From Elymus sibiricus (taxonomy: Eukaryota > Streptophyta > Magnoliopsida > Poales > Poaceae), in the NCBI GenBank assembly GCA_039707655.1, contig CM077667.1, positions 541,860,222 through 541,924,221 of the forward strand: a DNA stretch of 64,000 bases. Reading direction: 5' to 3'. Positions within the stretch are counted from its first letter, which is position 1. The number at the start of each line of letters is the position of its first letter. This document shows positions 22,651-32,769 of the stretch, piece after piece. The notes beneath the pieces are model-generated. The model saw only the letters and a list, made by a program, of their open reading frames with translations, ran no database searches and had not been told where the DNA came from. The translations under genes and the position numbers were made by a program.

Positions 22651-24432
22651 TGTTGGAAATATGCCCTAGAGGCAATACTAAAATGGTTATTATTATATTT
22701 CCTTATTCATGATAATTGTTTATTATCCATGCTATAATTATATTGATTGGAAACTCAAATACATGTGTGGGTATACAGGCAAACACCGTGTCCCTAGTGA
22801 GCCTCTATAGGACTAGCTCGTTGATCAAAGATGGTCAAGGTTTCCTGGCCACAGACATGAGTTCTCATTTGATAACGGGATCACATCATTAGGAGAATGA
22901 TGTGATGGACAAGACCCAAACTATGAACGTAGCATATGATCGTGTCAGTTTATTGCTATTGTTTTCTGCATGTCAAGTATATGTTCCTATTACCATGAGA
23001 TCATGTAACTCACTGACACCGGGGGAGTACCTTTTGTGTATCAAACGTCACAACGTAACTGGGTGACTATAAAGATGCTCTACAGGTATCTCCGAGGATG
23101 TCTGTTCAGTTGGCATGGATCAAGACTGGGATTTGTTACTCCGTGTAACGGAGAGGTATCTCAGGGCCCACTAGCTAATACAACATCACAATGAGCTTGC
23201 AAGCAAAGTGACTAAAGATTTAGCCACGGGATCTTGTATTACGGAACGAGTAAAGAGACTTGTCGGTAACGAGATTGAACTAGGTATGGAGATACCAACG
23301 ATCGAATCTCGGGCAAGTAACATACCGATAAACAAAGGGAACTACGTACGGGATTAACTGAATCCTTGACATAGAGGTTCAACCGATAAAGATCTTCGTA
23401 GAATATGTAGGAACCAATATGGGCATCCAGGTCCCGCTATTGGTTATTGACCGTAGAGGTGTCTCGGTCATGTCTACATAGTTCTCGAACCCGCATGGTC
23501 TGCACACTTAATGTTCGGTGACGATTTGGTATTATTGAGTTATGTATGTTGGTGACCGAAGGTTGTTTGGAGTCCCGGATGAGATCCCGGACGTCACGAG
23601 GAGCTCCGGAATGGTCCGGAGGTAAAGATTTATATATAGAAAAGTGGTATTCGGGTTTCAGAGGAGTTTTGGGTATTTTCGGTAGTGTACTGGGAGTGCC
23701 GAAAGGGTTCCGGGGGTCCACCGGGAGGGGCTCACCCACCCCGGGGGCCACATTGGCCCAAGAGGTGGTGCACCAGCCCCTGGTGGGCTGGGCAGCCGAC
23801 CCCATAAGGGCCCATGCGCCCAAGAGGAAAAAAGTGGAGGGTGGGAGGAGTCATAGAGGAGGGGGACTCCTCCGCCCCACCTCCTTGTTGGAGGTGGACT
23901 CCACCTCTTGGCCGGTTGCCAAGGCCCTAGGGGAAACCCTAGGGCGCCTCCACCTACCCCCTCCCTTCTATATATAGTGGAGGTTTTGAGGGCAGCCACC
24001 ACCTGAAAAGCCACGTGCTGCCCTCTCCCCTCTAGATAGCCTTCTCCTCTAGATCTGTTCGGTAGAGCTCTGCGAAGCCCTGCCGGATCAGTTCACCACC
24101 ACCGCCACCATGCCGTTGTGCTGCCGGAGAACTCATCTACCTCTCCGCCCTCGCTTGCTGGATCAAGGAGACGGAGATCGTCATCGAGCTGTACGTGTGC
24201 TGAACGCGGAGGTGTCCTCCGTTTGGCGCTAGATCGTGATTGGATCGCGGGACGGCTTGCGATTTGGATCGTGAAGACGTTCGACTACACCAACGTCGTT
24301 TCTTAACGCTTCCCGCTTAACGATCTACAAGGGTATGTGGATCCGATCTCTCCTCTTGTAGATGCTCATCTCCTAGATTGATCTTGGTAAAGCGTAGGAA
24401 ATTTTTTGTTTCCCATGCAACGTTCCTCAACA
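22651..24432 (+). mobile_element. Angela 3' LTR, complete
   Basis: 1782 bp, TGTTGG...CAACA. TATA box 23968-23977. It contains the CCGGA..TCCGG cluster (e.g. ccggaatggtccgg near 23607). The right flanking bases ccagc (24433-24437) should be one copy of the target duplication; the other lies left of the window. Confidence 0.93.
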
Positions 24433-24814
24433 CCAGCACCGTGAGAATCCACAACGTACTCTGAGATTGCCAAATCTGACGATCCGGGCTTGAGCGAAGT
24501 TTTTGATTTGGCCGAGGTGACCAGCCGAATCGATGATGAGTATTATAACATTGAAGATGAATATGTTTTATTTTATTTTATATATGTATTGTTGTATTCC
24601 TGACACGTTTTAGCACACGAATAATCACGGATTAATTATTCCCCATGCTCCTAAATGAATTTCCCAAAGGAAAAACACTCGTGTAAACTCTAGAGGTCAC
24701 TTTTTCGCTCGACATATTTGGGCTCGGCACAACATTGGAATGATATAATAGTTGGTGATGTGCAATATCAATGGAAACTAACACTTCCTCAAATCCGGTA
24801 GAAGGGCAGTGAAA
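24433..24814. other. flank of Angela, no gene identified
   Basis: One short frame at about 24475-24600 reads SDDPGLSEVFDLAEV and then an acidic, tyrosine-rich tail. It could be a scrap of an exon or of another element's ORF. I do not recognise it, and the sequence before it is lost beyond the Angela insertion. Confidence 0.3.
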
Positions 24815-25185
24815 AACCTTTTGATTCATGGGTGTATATATACATCTAATATGGGAATTGTTTTTAATAATTATAAAAAGTCAAAAAGGTTTAAAAGTTT
24901 TTTTCTTTTGCACTAGTATATAAGCTTTCACAGTTAGCAAACCAGCGTTGACTTGAGGAAAAAAAGAATATTTATTTGTTATCATAGATCACTATTCACA
25001 CTATTTTGTCCATTTTTTCGTCTTTTTTTTAAAAGAAGTCAATTTTTATTTTTGTGAGTTTTTTTACTAGTGCAATGGAAGGTCAAGTTATTTCCAATAA
25101 AAATTAGTGTTTGTTGAATTTTTATTTAATGATTAAATTATTTTTTCAGATAGGGTGTATATACACCCATATACCAAAAGTTCCC
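24815..25185. mobile_element. MITE-like element with about 35-bp imperfect terminal inverted repeats
   Basis: The left end reads ccttttgattcatgggtgta. The reverse complement of the right end reads acttttggtatatgggtgta, and similarity continues through tatata. The interior is A-T rich and non-coding. The target duplication is not clear, so the exact ends and superfamily are uncertain. Confidence 0.5.
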
Positions 25186-25579
25186 CTCCTAAAAGAGCAT
25201 GTGTTTTTTTATCATGTTGTGACACACGCCTGCCCGTCGTCACATGTGCGCTTCAATGGCACCTTGTCTACCTAAATCCCTGTTTTTTATTATATCGTCA
25301 CGATGTGAGGATGGAGAGAGAGCTAACAGGGCTTATCGGATTCAGTCCACCTCTTCTATATATACCTTACCTACTAATAAAGCAATGTGATATTCTTAGT
25401 TTCGTCCCGCGTCCAATCCTACGTTACATGAAATACACGAGGTGGTACTAATTCGTGGAGCAAAGTTTCATTAAAAAAAGTTTTGTATCGGCTGGGCCTG
25501 CGTTCCTCCACTTGGGCCTTCACTCGTGTTATCCTATGGCCTATACTATGAAGGCTATCTACCAATACCATGGTTGTTT

Positions 25580-25660
25580 GTCTAAAAAAAAGCTATCATG
25601 TTTATTTTGCTAAAAAAAGCTATCTTGGTTGTACCCCTAAAAAAAGCTACCGTGTATGTG
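25580..25660 (+). repeat. short tandem repeat of ctaaaaaaagctat
   Basis: Four imperfect copies of a 25-35-bp unit (starts near 25582, 25609, 25637) with the core ctaaaaaaagcta. Non-coding. Confidence 0.6.
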
Positions 25661-25754
25661 TAAAACTTCTTCTAGCTTCTTTATATACGTACAAAACAAA
25701 CCCAGCCCACCGGTTCTTCCTATATTTGCCCTATCTTGGCCTCACGGCAACAGA

Positions 25755-26600
25755 TCAAATCTTGGCTTCGCAGCGACGGTGAAACCAGCAACATGAGATC
25801 AGGGATCCGCGCGAGGCATCGGCCACAATCCTGGTCGTCGGCGACATGTTGTAGCTGAGAGGCACACGGTTGCATGCTCGCATCCGTTCGGTCGCAAGGA
25901 CACCATGGACAGCGACAACCTCAACTTCAAAGTCCTGCAGGAGTTTTCCTACGAGGGCAGTGGCGGCGGCAGGGACAGTTTCAGCATGTACATATCTTCC
26001 TGACGACAACGATGGTTTGCAGGTAGTGGTACGCGAGACAGCTTAGCTTTGACACGCCAGACCAGACGGTCGGGGTGGAGGACTTTAGAATCCACAAGTT
26101 CAAGTGTAGCGCAAGATAGAAGCGTTCCTGGTGGCCTACATCCGGCCCATCCCGGCGCTCGCCACCAGCCTCCGCGGTCGCGCCAACGCGCTCACCGTCG
26201 AAGGGAGATCGGCGACAAAACTTCAACTTCGTGTGCATCGTCAGCTTCGACCCCGGTGCAGTTGTCATGAATCAGGTTCATCGGACTGATGCGATAATTT
26301 GCTTCAAATCAGATCAGGCGCTGCTGTACATCTGGAGTTCTGAACTTAGGCCGATGACGAGGGAGTGGGGTCTACGTCAAGGCCTCTTCGCTGTCGGAGC
26401 ACAGCCGCCTCTGCCAGGACTACGTACGTGCCGAAGGTCTACCACGTTGACCGACCGCTGCACCCCGCCATTGAGCTGAGTTAGGGTATTTAACAAGGTG
26501 TCTCCTACACCCTTGGCCGTCCTCTTCTGCCTGCGCTCCCCATCTGCAGTTTCCAAGTCATTAATCTCTGCTGTGGTTAATCCAAGGTGTTGCAATCATG
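25755..26600 (+). pseudogene. unrecognised gene-like fragments, probably captured by the Helitron
   Basis: GC content and codon-like structure rise sharply here. A frame from ATG 25904 reads MDSDNLNFKVLQEFSYEGSG and stops after about 35 codons. Further tracts (e.g. AFLVAYIRPIPALATSLRGR near 26122, a different frame; CIVSFDPGAVVMNQ near 26233) look like exons separated by intron-like or deleted sequence. gcag/gt junctions such as tttgcag-gt at 26018 are compatible with introns. No single frame spans the region, and I recognise no domain. Interpreted as fragments of one or more host genes carried by the Helitron. Confidence 0.35.
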
Positions 26601-26684
26601 CAATAGTTAAACAATGTTAATCTATGCAGATATGAACAAGCTACAGATATTCTTTCCCACTCCCGCAATACAACCTAACCAATG

Positions 26685-28013
26685 TTCCTTGAGCTCCTAG
26701 GGCCTCTCCCCACGCCCCTCGCGCCGCCCCCGCGGGCGACCCGGGGGGAAACCCTAGTCGTTGTTCTCGGCCCTCCTCCACTTCTCCCCCTCCTCGCCGC
26801 CGTCCGCAGCGCCACCGGGCGAAGCCTGGCCGGCAGGGCGGCGACAGGGCTTCTCCCCACCCTTTCCGTCTCGGCTGGCGCGGGACAGCAGGACCGAGAG
26901 GAGCGCCGGGCGGGCGTGGGGTCCGGCGGCGTCGTGCGCGGCGCGGCGGCGGTGGCGGCCTGCTTGTGGCGAGGTTGTGGCTGCGTCGGGCATGACCGGT
27001 GGTTGCGGGTGCCGCCGGATCTAGATCGGATCCATCTGGATCCTGTCTTTGGACGCCGTCGGCCGCCGCGGGTGGTGGTGGTCGTCGCTGTCCATGTCGG
27101 ATCGCTGGATTCGGCGTCTGGAGATCTACGATGGGCTCTTCTCGATCCTACTTCCTGGTGGGTTGACCCCATGGCTCTTTCGTCTTTGCGGTTCGGCTCA
27201 TTGCCGGATCTGGAGCAGACGGAGGTTTGGTGTTATAGGATGGGACCGGAGGAAACTTTGGTCGGCTTGTTCGGCCCGGCATCGGCAACGTCACTGGACG
27301 CCGTTACCCTCCGTGGAGGCGAAGCCGAGGTCTGTCCTATCCACCCCCGAACCCTTCCCGGACGAAAGTCTAAAATTCATCTAGATTGGGCGGCGGCGGC
27401 ATCCTACGCGTCGTATCCTCCATGAAGGCGCCGTCTTGGGAGGAACTCGTGTTCGGGGGAGAGTTGCTATGGGTGGTGGACTCCGCGTAGCTCCAATAGT
27501 GGCGATGGTGTGGAGCTTTCCAGTTGGTGCGGCGTTGTATCTACCGCGTCGTGACGATGAGTATTGGCGGCATGGTGCAGGTGGATATTGTCGATGGATG
27601 CGGCTGGATAGTCGAGCGCAGGGCGTTGGCGCTGTCTGGCGCCATGGTGGCGTCGACGACAGGCTGGCAAGGTTTGTGCGTCAGTATCTGCTCTGGAGAT
27701 GGATCGGTGGAAGATGGCGGTGGCGGCCTCGATGAGTGAGCCGAACCGGTGTGTGACCCAGTCCCGGTATGTGGCTGGGGTGGGGCATCCGGCATTAGAT
27801 GTTAGGTTTTGGTGTGATGTCTGTTTGGTATTAGTCTCGGTCATTCGGCACCCCTACATCAAGGGGTTAGGAGTAGCGACAAGTGTTGCCAAGATGGTGG
27901 CTCCAGGCTTAATAATGTATTACTTTGTAAGTCTTTATGAATAATTAATAAAGTGGTTGTATGCATCGTCCAGATGCAGAGGCCGGGGGTACATACTCCT
28001 TTTCAAAAAAAAA
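26685..28013 (+). mobile_element. ORF-less LINE-type element, 1.33 kb
   Basis: A perfect 13-bp target duplication aacctaaccaatg flanks it (26672-26684 and 28014-28026). The 5' part is strongly GC-rich, like cereal LINE leaders. The 3' end has the common grass LINE tail (aataaagtggttgtatgcatc ... ggccgggggtacatactcc) and a poly(A) run. No endonuclease or reverse transcriptase is encoded. The 247-codon open frame in the GC-rich part lacks any recognised domain and is probably chance. Likely mobilised in trans by an autonomous LINE. Confidence 0.8.
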
Positions 28014-28218
28014 AACCTAACCAATGCTCGGTTCCCAAGTTAGCAAAAATTCAGCATTGTCGCCCTTTCACAATTAGGACAACACAATTAATCAATCATC
28101 CGTGGTAATATAAGATTGATAATGTCGTACATGTTTCATAAAAATTGTATCGTATGTGTAGCTGCTTTTTTAATCTCCCGTTGCAACGCACGGACATGTG
28201 TGCTAGTTATGCTAAAAT

Positions 28219-28238
28219 CAAGCACCATATGGTGCTTG
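28219..28238. repeat. perfect 20-bp palindrome
   Basis: CAAGCACCATATGGTGCTTG is its own reverse complement and lies 12 bp after the Helitron 3' end. Confidence 0.9.
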
Positions 28239-29478
28239 GGGCAATGGCCCCCTCTATTAAAACTGACAATAGCTCCCTAATACTTGGCAATTAGTGTCTG
28301 GCTGGAATGAAAGTTTCCAAAAATAATAAAAAACTAGAAAACCAAAGATTTCAAAAAGAGAAAAGGAAAAAACAAAACAAAAAAAACGGAGAAGGAAAAC
28401 TGAAACAAAAAACCACGTACACAAGTATAAAACAGAAATGGGAATAGCAGAAAACAAACAACCGAAAAATGCAGACCCATCTGGTGCCTAGCTTCAGCGA
28501 AGCCGCAACTATATGCCATTGCGCGCGAGATATAGGAATGACCCGTTGCATCGGCGTCCCATCTATTGCTGTAGGGTGGTCATTGTTGTTGGGCCAATGT
28601 TACTGGGTCGCAGTTAGCGGTTTATATTGATTTGAATCGCCGGTAGAGTACGACGGTTTTTTGTCAAGAAGTTGGATTCCGACATCGGCCGCTGGCTTCC
28701 TCGGTTCCCTCATCGGAAAACGTATGAGAGCACCAATTCTTCTGAAGTCCCCATAGTAGGAATGGGCGATGTCGATGTTTGTGATGGTGAAGGAGATTCA
28801 GTCCCCGCCATCGTCTGTGATATTGAGGTGTGCGTCAGTGCCACCGAACAAGCATTGGAGTACAATGCGAGCAAGGTGGGGGAGAGGCAGAACAGAAACT
28901 GGATCACATGCACAGTTGTATGACAGCCGTGAAATTTTAGGCTTGGCAGGAAATTGACGGAGGGAATTGGTCTCGGTAGGAAAGTGACGAGGAGCTATTT
29001 TGGATGAACTTTGTCAACTTGGAGCTATTTTTTTTCGTCAAGCCTGATTTTGGATGAGGATAAGGAGAGGCAGAGCATCTTGACCGGATCTGGCTGAGTT
29101 CAGGTGGCGATGGTGTTGAGCTAGCGGAGTAGTTGGTCCCGGAGATTTAGGCCCATGGCATCTCTGGCGTCGAGGTGGCACCATAGGTTGACATGAGAGG
29201 ATCATACAAAGGAGGGTTCATCGTCAGTGCGGTTGTCAGTGAGATCAGTGGTTTAGGGGGTGGCAGAGATAGGATGGTGGGGAAGGGTGGGAGAGATAAT
29301 CGTCCTCGGGGGCAACACCTAAATTTGGCATACTCATATTGGGATAGGACTGGATAGATATACTAGAATTAAATGGATTCCGGTTTAAAGATAGAACCAA
29401 TTTATACAAATTAAGAGCAGTGATATACTCAGATATTATTCGATTAATGTGGGAGTAAATGTTCTCTAGCTATAAGTC
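28239..29478. other. intergenic tract upstream of the defensin-like gene
   Basis: An A-rich stretch (28310-28440) is followed by unique-looking sequence. A frame at 28672-28923 is open for 83 codons with fairly even composition (SSEVPIVGMGDVDVCDGEGD), but has no recognised domain or promoter. I list it as unsupported. Nothing else identified. Confidence 0.4.
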
Positions 29479-29487
29479 TATATAAAG
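29479..29487 (+). promoter_or_regulatory. TATA box of the defensin-like gene
   Basis: tatataaag lies 69 bp upstream of the chosen ATG, placing transcription start near 29510, downstream of the alternative in-frame ATG at 29499. Confidence 0.6.
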
Positions 29488-29555
29488 ATAACATCATCAT
29501 GTATGCTTGTCGACACCCAAACAGAAAGACGCAGAAGAAGTTTGTGCGTGATCTT

Positions 29556-29906
29556 ATGGAGGGGAAACCTATTCTACTTTGCCTGATGGTGCTTTTGCTG
29601 CTAGGAAATCCCGTCCATGCTGGTACGAATTGGATCTCCCTGTCCCTCATTACGTTTCCTTTTCGTGCCAACAAGAGTTGAATAATATTGTGATCCGAAC
29701 TGCACAAAATTCATTCTTTTAACGATGTATATTCTTGCATGCCTACAGAGAATTGTAAATCGCACATTGCTTATTCGGGCACATCATGCGATGAATTGAC
29801 TTGCCGGCTGGCCTGCCAGCATGACGGGGGAGGCCGCCTCACAAATGGTAATTGTGTGGTTGTCAGCTCTTCCGTTCAGGAATGTAACTGCACCGTATGT
29901 GACTAG
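29556..29906 (+). CDS. secreted eight-cysteine defensin-like (DEFL) peptide, two exons
   Basis: Exon 1 (29556-29622) encodes a signal peptide MEGKPILLCLMVLLLLGNPV plus HA. An intron 29623-29748 (GT...cctacAG) splits the codon after the cleavage site. Exon 2 (29749-29906) encodes the mature peptide and ends TAG. Total 74 residues. The mature part has eight cysteines spaced C-x10-C-x4-C-x3-C-x12-C-x9-C-x1-C-x2-C, containing the CxxxC ... CxC pattern of the cysteine-stabilised alpha-beta fold. A single phase-1 intron at the end of the signal peptide is the classic plant defensin/LCR gene structure. A TATA box (29479) and AATAAA (29955) frame it. Family members act outside the cell in antimicrobial defence or in reproductive signalling; which applies cannot be read from sequence. 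The start was chosen over 29499 because of the signal peptide and the TATA position. No disablement is seen. Not covered by single-exon ORF prediction. Confidence 0.85.
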
Positions 29907-29954
29907 AGATGCACTATGCCATCATGTCAAACAACGGACAATGTTGTGATCCAG

Positions 29955-29960
29955 AATAAA
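29955..29960 (+). terminator. polyadenylation signal candidate of the defensin-like gene
   Basis: aataaa 49 bp after the stop codon, followed by a T-rich stretch. It is the first such hexamer downstream. Confidence 0.5.
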
Positions 29961-29980
29961 TTTTTCATGTGATATGCATG

Positions 29981-30187
29981 TGAGAAGAAACAGAGATTGA
30001 AAGAAAGAATGGATGCTTGTATTGATAATTTGTTCAGGCTTATATATTGTCTGAACAGTCGTTTACAATGTTGGTTGTTACAATTTTTTGCGTCGCTTAG
30101 AAGAGGCAAACTGCCTGTTCGGCATACAACGCAGTTCTTCTAACTGCTGCTAGTTCAGCCTAAATCTAACGCTAACTGCTCCTAACA
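29981..30187 (-). mobile_element. small Copia-like solo LTR, 207 bp
   Basis: On the minus strand it starts TGTTAGGAGCAGTTAG and ends CTTCTCA, with a TATA-like acaatatataag in the second half, typical of short Copia LTRs. Flanks gcatg (29976-29980) and acatg (30188-30192) match at four of five bases. It sits 75 bp after the defensin-like stop codon. Confidence 0.6.
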
Positions 30188-31399
30188 ACATGCATGTGAG
30201 AATGTATATTGATCACTGATTTTGGTGCAAAGTCATATTTAACGGTGACACATCACCCCAGCCAATGAAAGGCCACCACCTACCTTCGTACCATGAGAAT
30301 GTGGGTCGTGAATCTAAAAAAAAAGGAAAAAAAATGTATGTGAGTCCTGTATTCTTCCAAGTATGCAATCCCTACACATATGTGTTGTTCCATATTCCCC
30401 GTGCTTATATTTGCACAACACTAGCGGAGGCAGAGCATGGCCGAATGCAACTGGCGGGACATTTTTATATACATGTTTAATATTTTTTAAATGCAGAATT
30501 AACTTTTGTTTTAAAATTATGTTTTTTGATGAATACTTTTATTTAATATACGTTGTATATTTTTCATATACACCCGAACCATTTTTTATACACGTTTACC
30601 ATTCTATAATTTTTTCAAACAGATTGTAGTTTTTTGCACATATTTTACGTATATATGACAAACATTTTTCTTTAGACATTTAACATTTTTAAAATGTTTG
30701 ATTAACATTTTAAAAGTACTTGATTAAAATTTTCAAATACTTGATTAATATTATTTTTTAAATTACGGATTAACATTTTTTAAATACACAATCAACTTTT
30801 TCCATACACGTTTTTTTGTATAAATTTCGTATACTTAAGCAAAATGCATTTTTTAAAATTCTTGATTTTTGAAATCTTTTGTCTAAATTCATTTTTCTAA
30901 TATATATTTAGAATATATGCTAGTATAAATAAATGTAATAAAAGAGAGCAAAGAACGAAAAGTTAAAACAAGAAAAAACCAGAAACAATTAAGGCTGTCG
31001 CCACAGGCGTCGTGTGCGCCTAGGCTGGCCCATCAGGCGCTCGCCTTCCGGCCAGGCTGCCGAAACAAACAAAAAGAAAACTGTTGAAAAAACAAAAATA
31101 AGATACCCGTGAAAAAAGGGAAAACGAAAAGAAACGAAAACGGACAAAATCAGAGCAAAATGCAGCGAACGCTACCAGCTAGCGATCGAGCACTAAGAAA
31201 CAAGCCAGTCCAGTACGGTACAATACATGAAAACGCATTAGGTGAGACAAAAGCTAGTCTGGCCATAAGCAAGATATAGCTCTCGCGCATAGCTTACACG
31301 GTTTGGATTCTGATTCACATCCCGTCCTTATAACCTGGGTCGTGGCCCATCTTCCTGAAATTCATTCTCTCCCGGGCGTGGCTGCGCGCCTGTATCTCA
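30188..31399. other. A-T-rich intergenic repeat DNA
   Basis: From about 30470 to 30960 the sequence is a degenerate low-complexity series of (c)attttt-aaatac-ttgattaa elements. It is followed by an A-rich tract with a GC-rich island (30990-31070: ggcgtcgtgtgcgcctaggc). The same composition recurs at 47900-48700 and 50030-51060. No genes. Confidence 0.5.
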
Positions 31400-31433
31400 C
31401 CTTCAACGAGTCTGGCTTCGGACTCGTTGAAGG
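31400..31433. repeat. perfect hairpin, 13-bp stem and 8-nt loop
   Basis: Arms CCTTCAACGAGTC (31400-31412) and GACTCGTTGAAGG (31421-31433) are exactly complementary around tggcttcg. Confidence 0.85.
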
Positions 31434-31983
31434 GGCGAGCGAGCTGGGTCGACCCATAAACAGGAGGCCACAACCTTTTTTTGAACAAGTATTTAAGAAG
31501 TGTTGAAAATTATTTTAAATTTTGAAAAAGTATTGGAAAAATATTGAAAAATTATTTTTAAAAATGTTGATCATGTATATAAGAATGTAGAATGAAAAAT
31601 AAAAAGAAACAATGAAAACCAAAAAATGAAAACTGAAAAAACAAAAACTAAAAATGAAGAAGAAAAAAGAAAACAAAAAAAATAGACAAGAAAAAAGAAT
31701 ACCAAACAAAATATGGAAAAGAAAAAAGAAAACCAAACTAAAAGCAAAGCAAACCCTGTCAAAAAACAAAAAAGATACAGAAAAAACCCTGTGAAAACCC
31801 ATGAAAAAACAGGTTTCGTTCGCCTCAAGTATGCGGCACCCCTAGTGCTAACCAGGTGCAAGACATGGGCACAGTGGCTAGTAGAGCGAGCCACCTTCCA
31901 AGAGACCAGGGATCAATCCCCAGTTCTCCTGAAATCACTAATTGAGGAATACTCCTTTTTCAAAAGTCACTCCCACCTTCTCA
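31434..31983. other. A-rich low-complexity DNA with a tRNA-like stretch
   Basis: 31500-31820 is an A-rich run of aaaaccaaa-type sequence. 31855-31925 reads like a tRNA-derived relic: tggctagtagagcg (A-box-like) and agggatcaatccc (B-box-like). No gene supported. Confidence 0.4.
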
Positions 31984-32769
31984 GGTTATGACAAGTGGCG
32001 CACTGCATGTATGCCACTTGTCGTAATCTGGGAGTTTTTCCTTTTTTCGTAGATCTGTATTTTCAAAACGTTTTATCTTTTAAACCATGCGTCCAAATCA
32101 CGAACCGTTTTTACTGTTGGATTTCTCGCGTCGACATCTTCAAAACTAGATCCCATGTTGATAGGTTTTGAAGATTTTTTTTACGAAAAAAAATGGGCGA
32201 AGAAATCAGACGGGAAAAACCGTGCCTCTTGAAAAAAAAGAAAACACGTTTTTTTTTTTCGTTTCTGAGAGGCACGTCCGTGCCTCTCGCAGAAGCAAAA
32301 CCATGCTCGCGAAAGAAAAAAACAAAAAAACGCCTTTTCTTCCTTTTCCGAGAGGCACGCCTCTCTCGAAAGCAAAACCGTGTCTCTCGCGGAAGCAAAA
32401 CCGCGCTTCTCGCGAAAGAACATAAATAGAAAAAGTTTTTTTTTTCATTTCAAGCAAAACCGTGCCTCTCGCGAAAGAAAAAAAAATACACATTTTTTTC
32501 CGTTTCCGAGAGGCATGGCTGTGCCTCTCATGGAAGCAAAATCGTGCTTTTCGAGAAAGGCAAAAAAAAAAAGAAAACATGATTTTTCGCAAAAAAACTT
32601 TTTTTTTGAAAAATAATCGTCCAAAAGCTAAGAAGGACCGGTGAAAAACCGGAACACCGAAAACCCCCGGAAAAAACCCACCTAAAAAGCTGAAAACGCG
32701 TGCGGAAAAATAAAAATAAAATAAAATCCGGAGGAAACGTTCAGAGGATGACACATGGCGGTGGCTGAG
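31984..32769 (+). repeat. DNA repeat element with GAGAGGCACG array, left part
   Basis: It begins with an inverted repeat: ttatgacaagtggc (31987-32000) and gccacttgtcgtaa (32014-32027), one mismatch, 13-nt loop. From 32220 to 32560 units such as ccgtgcctctcgcggaagc and gagaggcacg alternate with A or T runs in both orientations. Element C split the repeat at 32769; it resumes at 42338. This composite is common in Triticeae DNA but I do not know its superfamily. Confidence 0.55.

Larger units (their letters stand above)
2010..24432 (+). mobile_element. Angela/BARE1-type Copia retrotransposon (composite, nested, left end outside window)
   Basis: The host element of the left half. Visible parts: a 5' LTR scrap at 2010-2035 and the rest at 3060-4282, primer site 4283 onward, leader, polyprotein 5568-7909, 13582-13616 and 20984-22600, polypurine tract 22638-22650 and complete 3' LTR 22651-24432. 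Four other elements sit inside it: the minus-strand LTR element, a solo LTR, and elements A and B. The 3' LTR starts TGTTGGAAATATGCCC, the signature of the Triticeae Angela/WIS/BARE1 group. Gene order (gag, protease, integrase, RT, RNase H) is that of Copia. Confidence 0.93.
25352..28206 (+). mobile_element. probable Helitron with gene-like cargo
   Basis: The 3' end has the Triticeae Helitron signature: cccgttgcaacgcacgg (28178-28193, a short hairpin with GT-rich loop), a spacer, then CTAG at 28203-28206 followed by T. The 5' end is placed at tcttctatatatacc...ctactaataaagc (from about 25352), the usual TC..AATAAAGC beginning. The A before the 5' TC is not clean, so the left end may be off by several bases. 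No Rep/helicase gene is present, so it is non-autonomous. It contains a gene-like GC-rich tract and a nested LINE. Confidence 0.6.

Noticed and set aside
26682..27425. 247-codon GC-rich open frame
   Set aside because: It lies in the GC-rich leader of a LINE-like element, has no recognisable domain, overlaps open frames on other strands, and begins within the target duplication.
28672..28923. 83-codon frame upstream of the defensin-like gene
   Set aside because: No domain, no clear promoter and no splice partners. It could be a gene scrap but cannot be supported.
29499..29681. 60-residue single-exon reading of the defensin locus
   Set aside because: It reads through the intron and starts upstream of the likely transcription start; the spliced model gives an eight-cysteine peptide instead.
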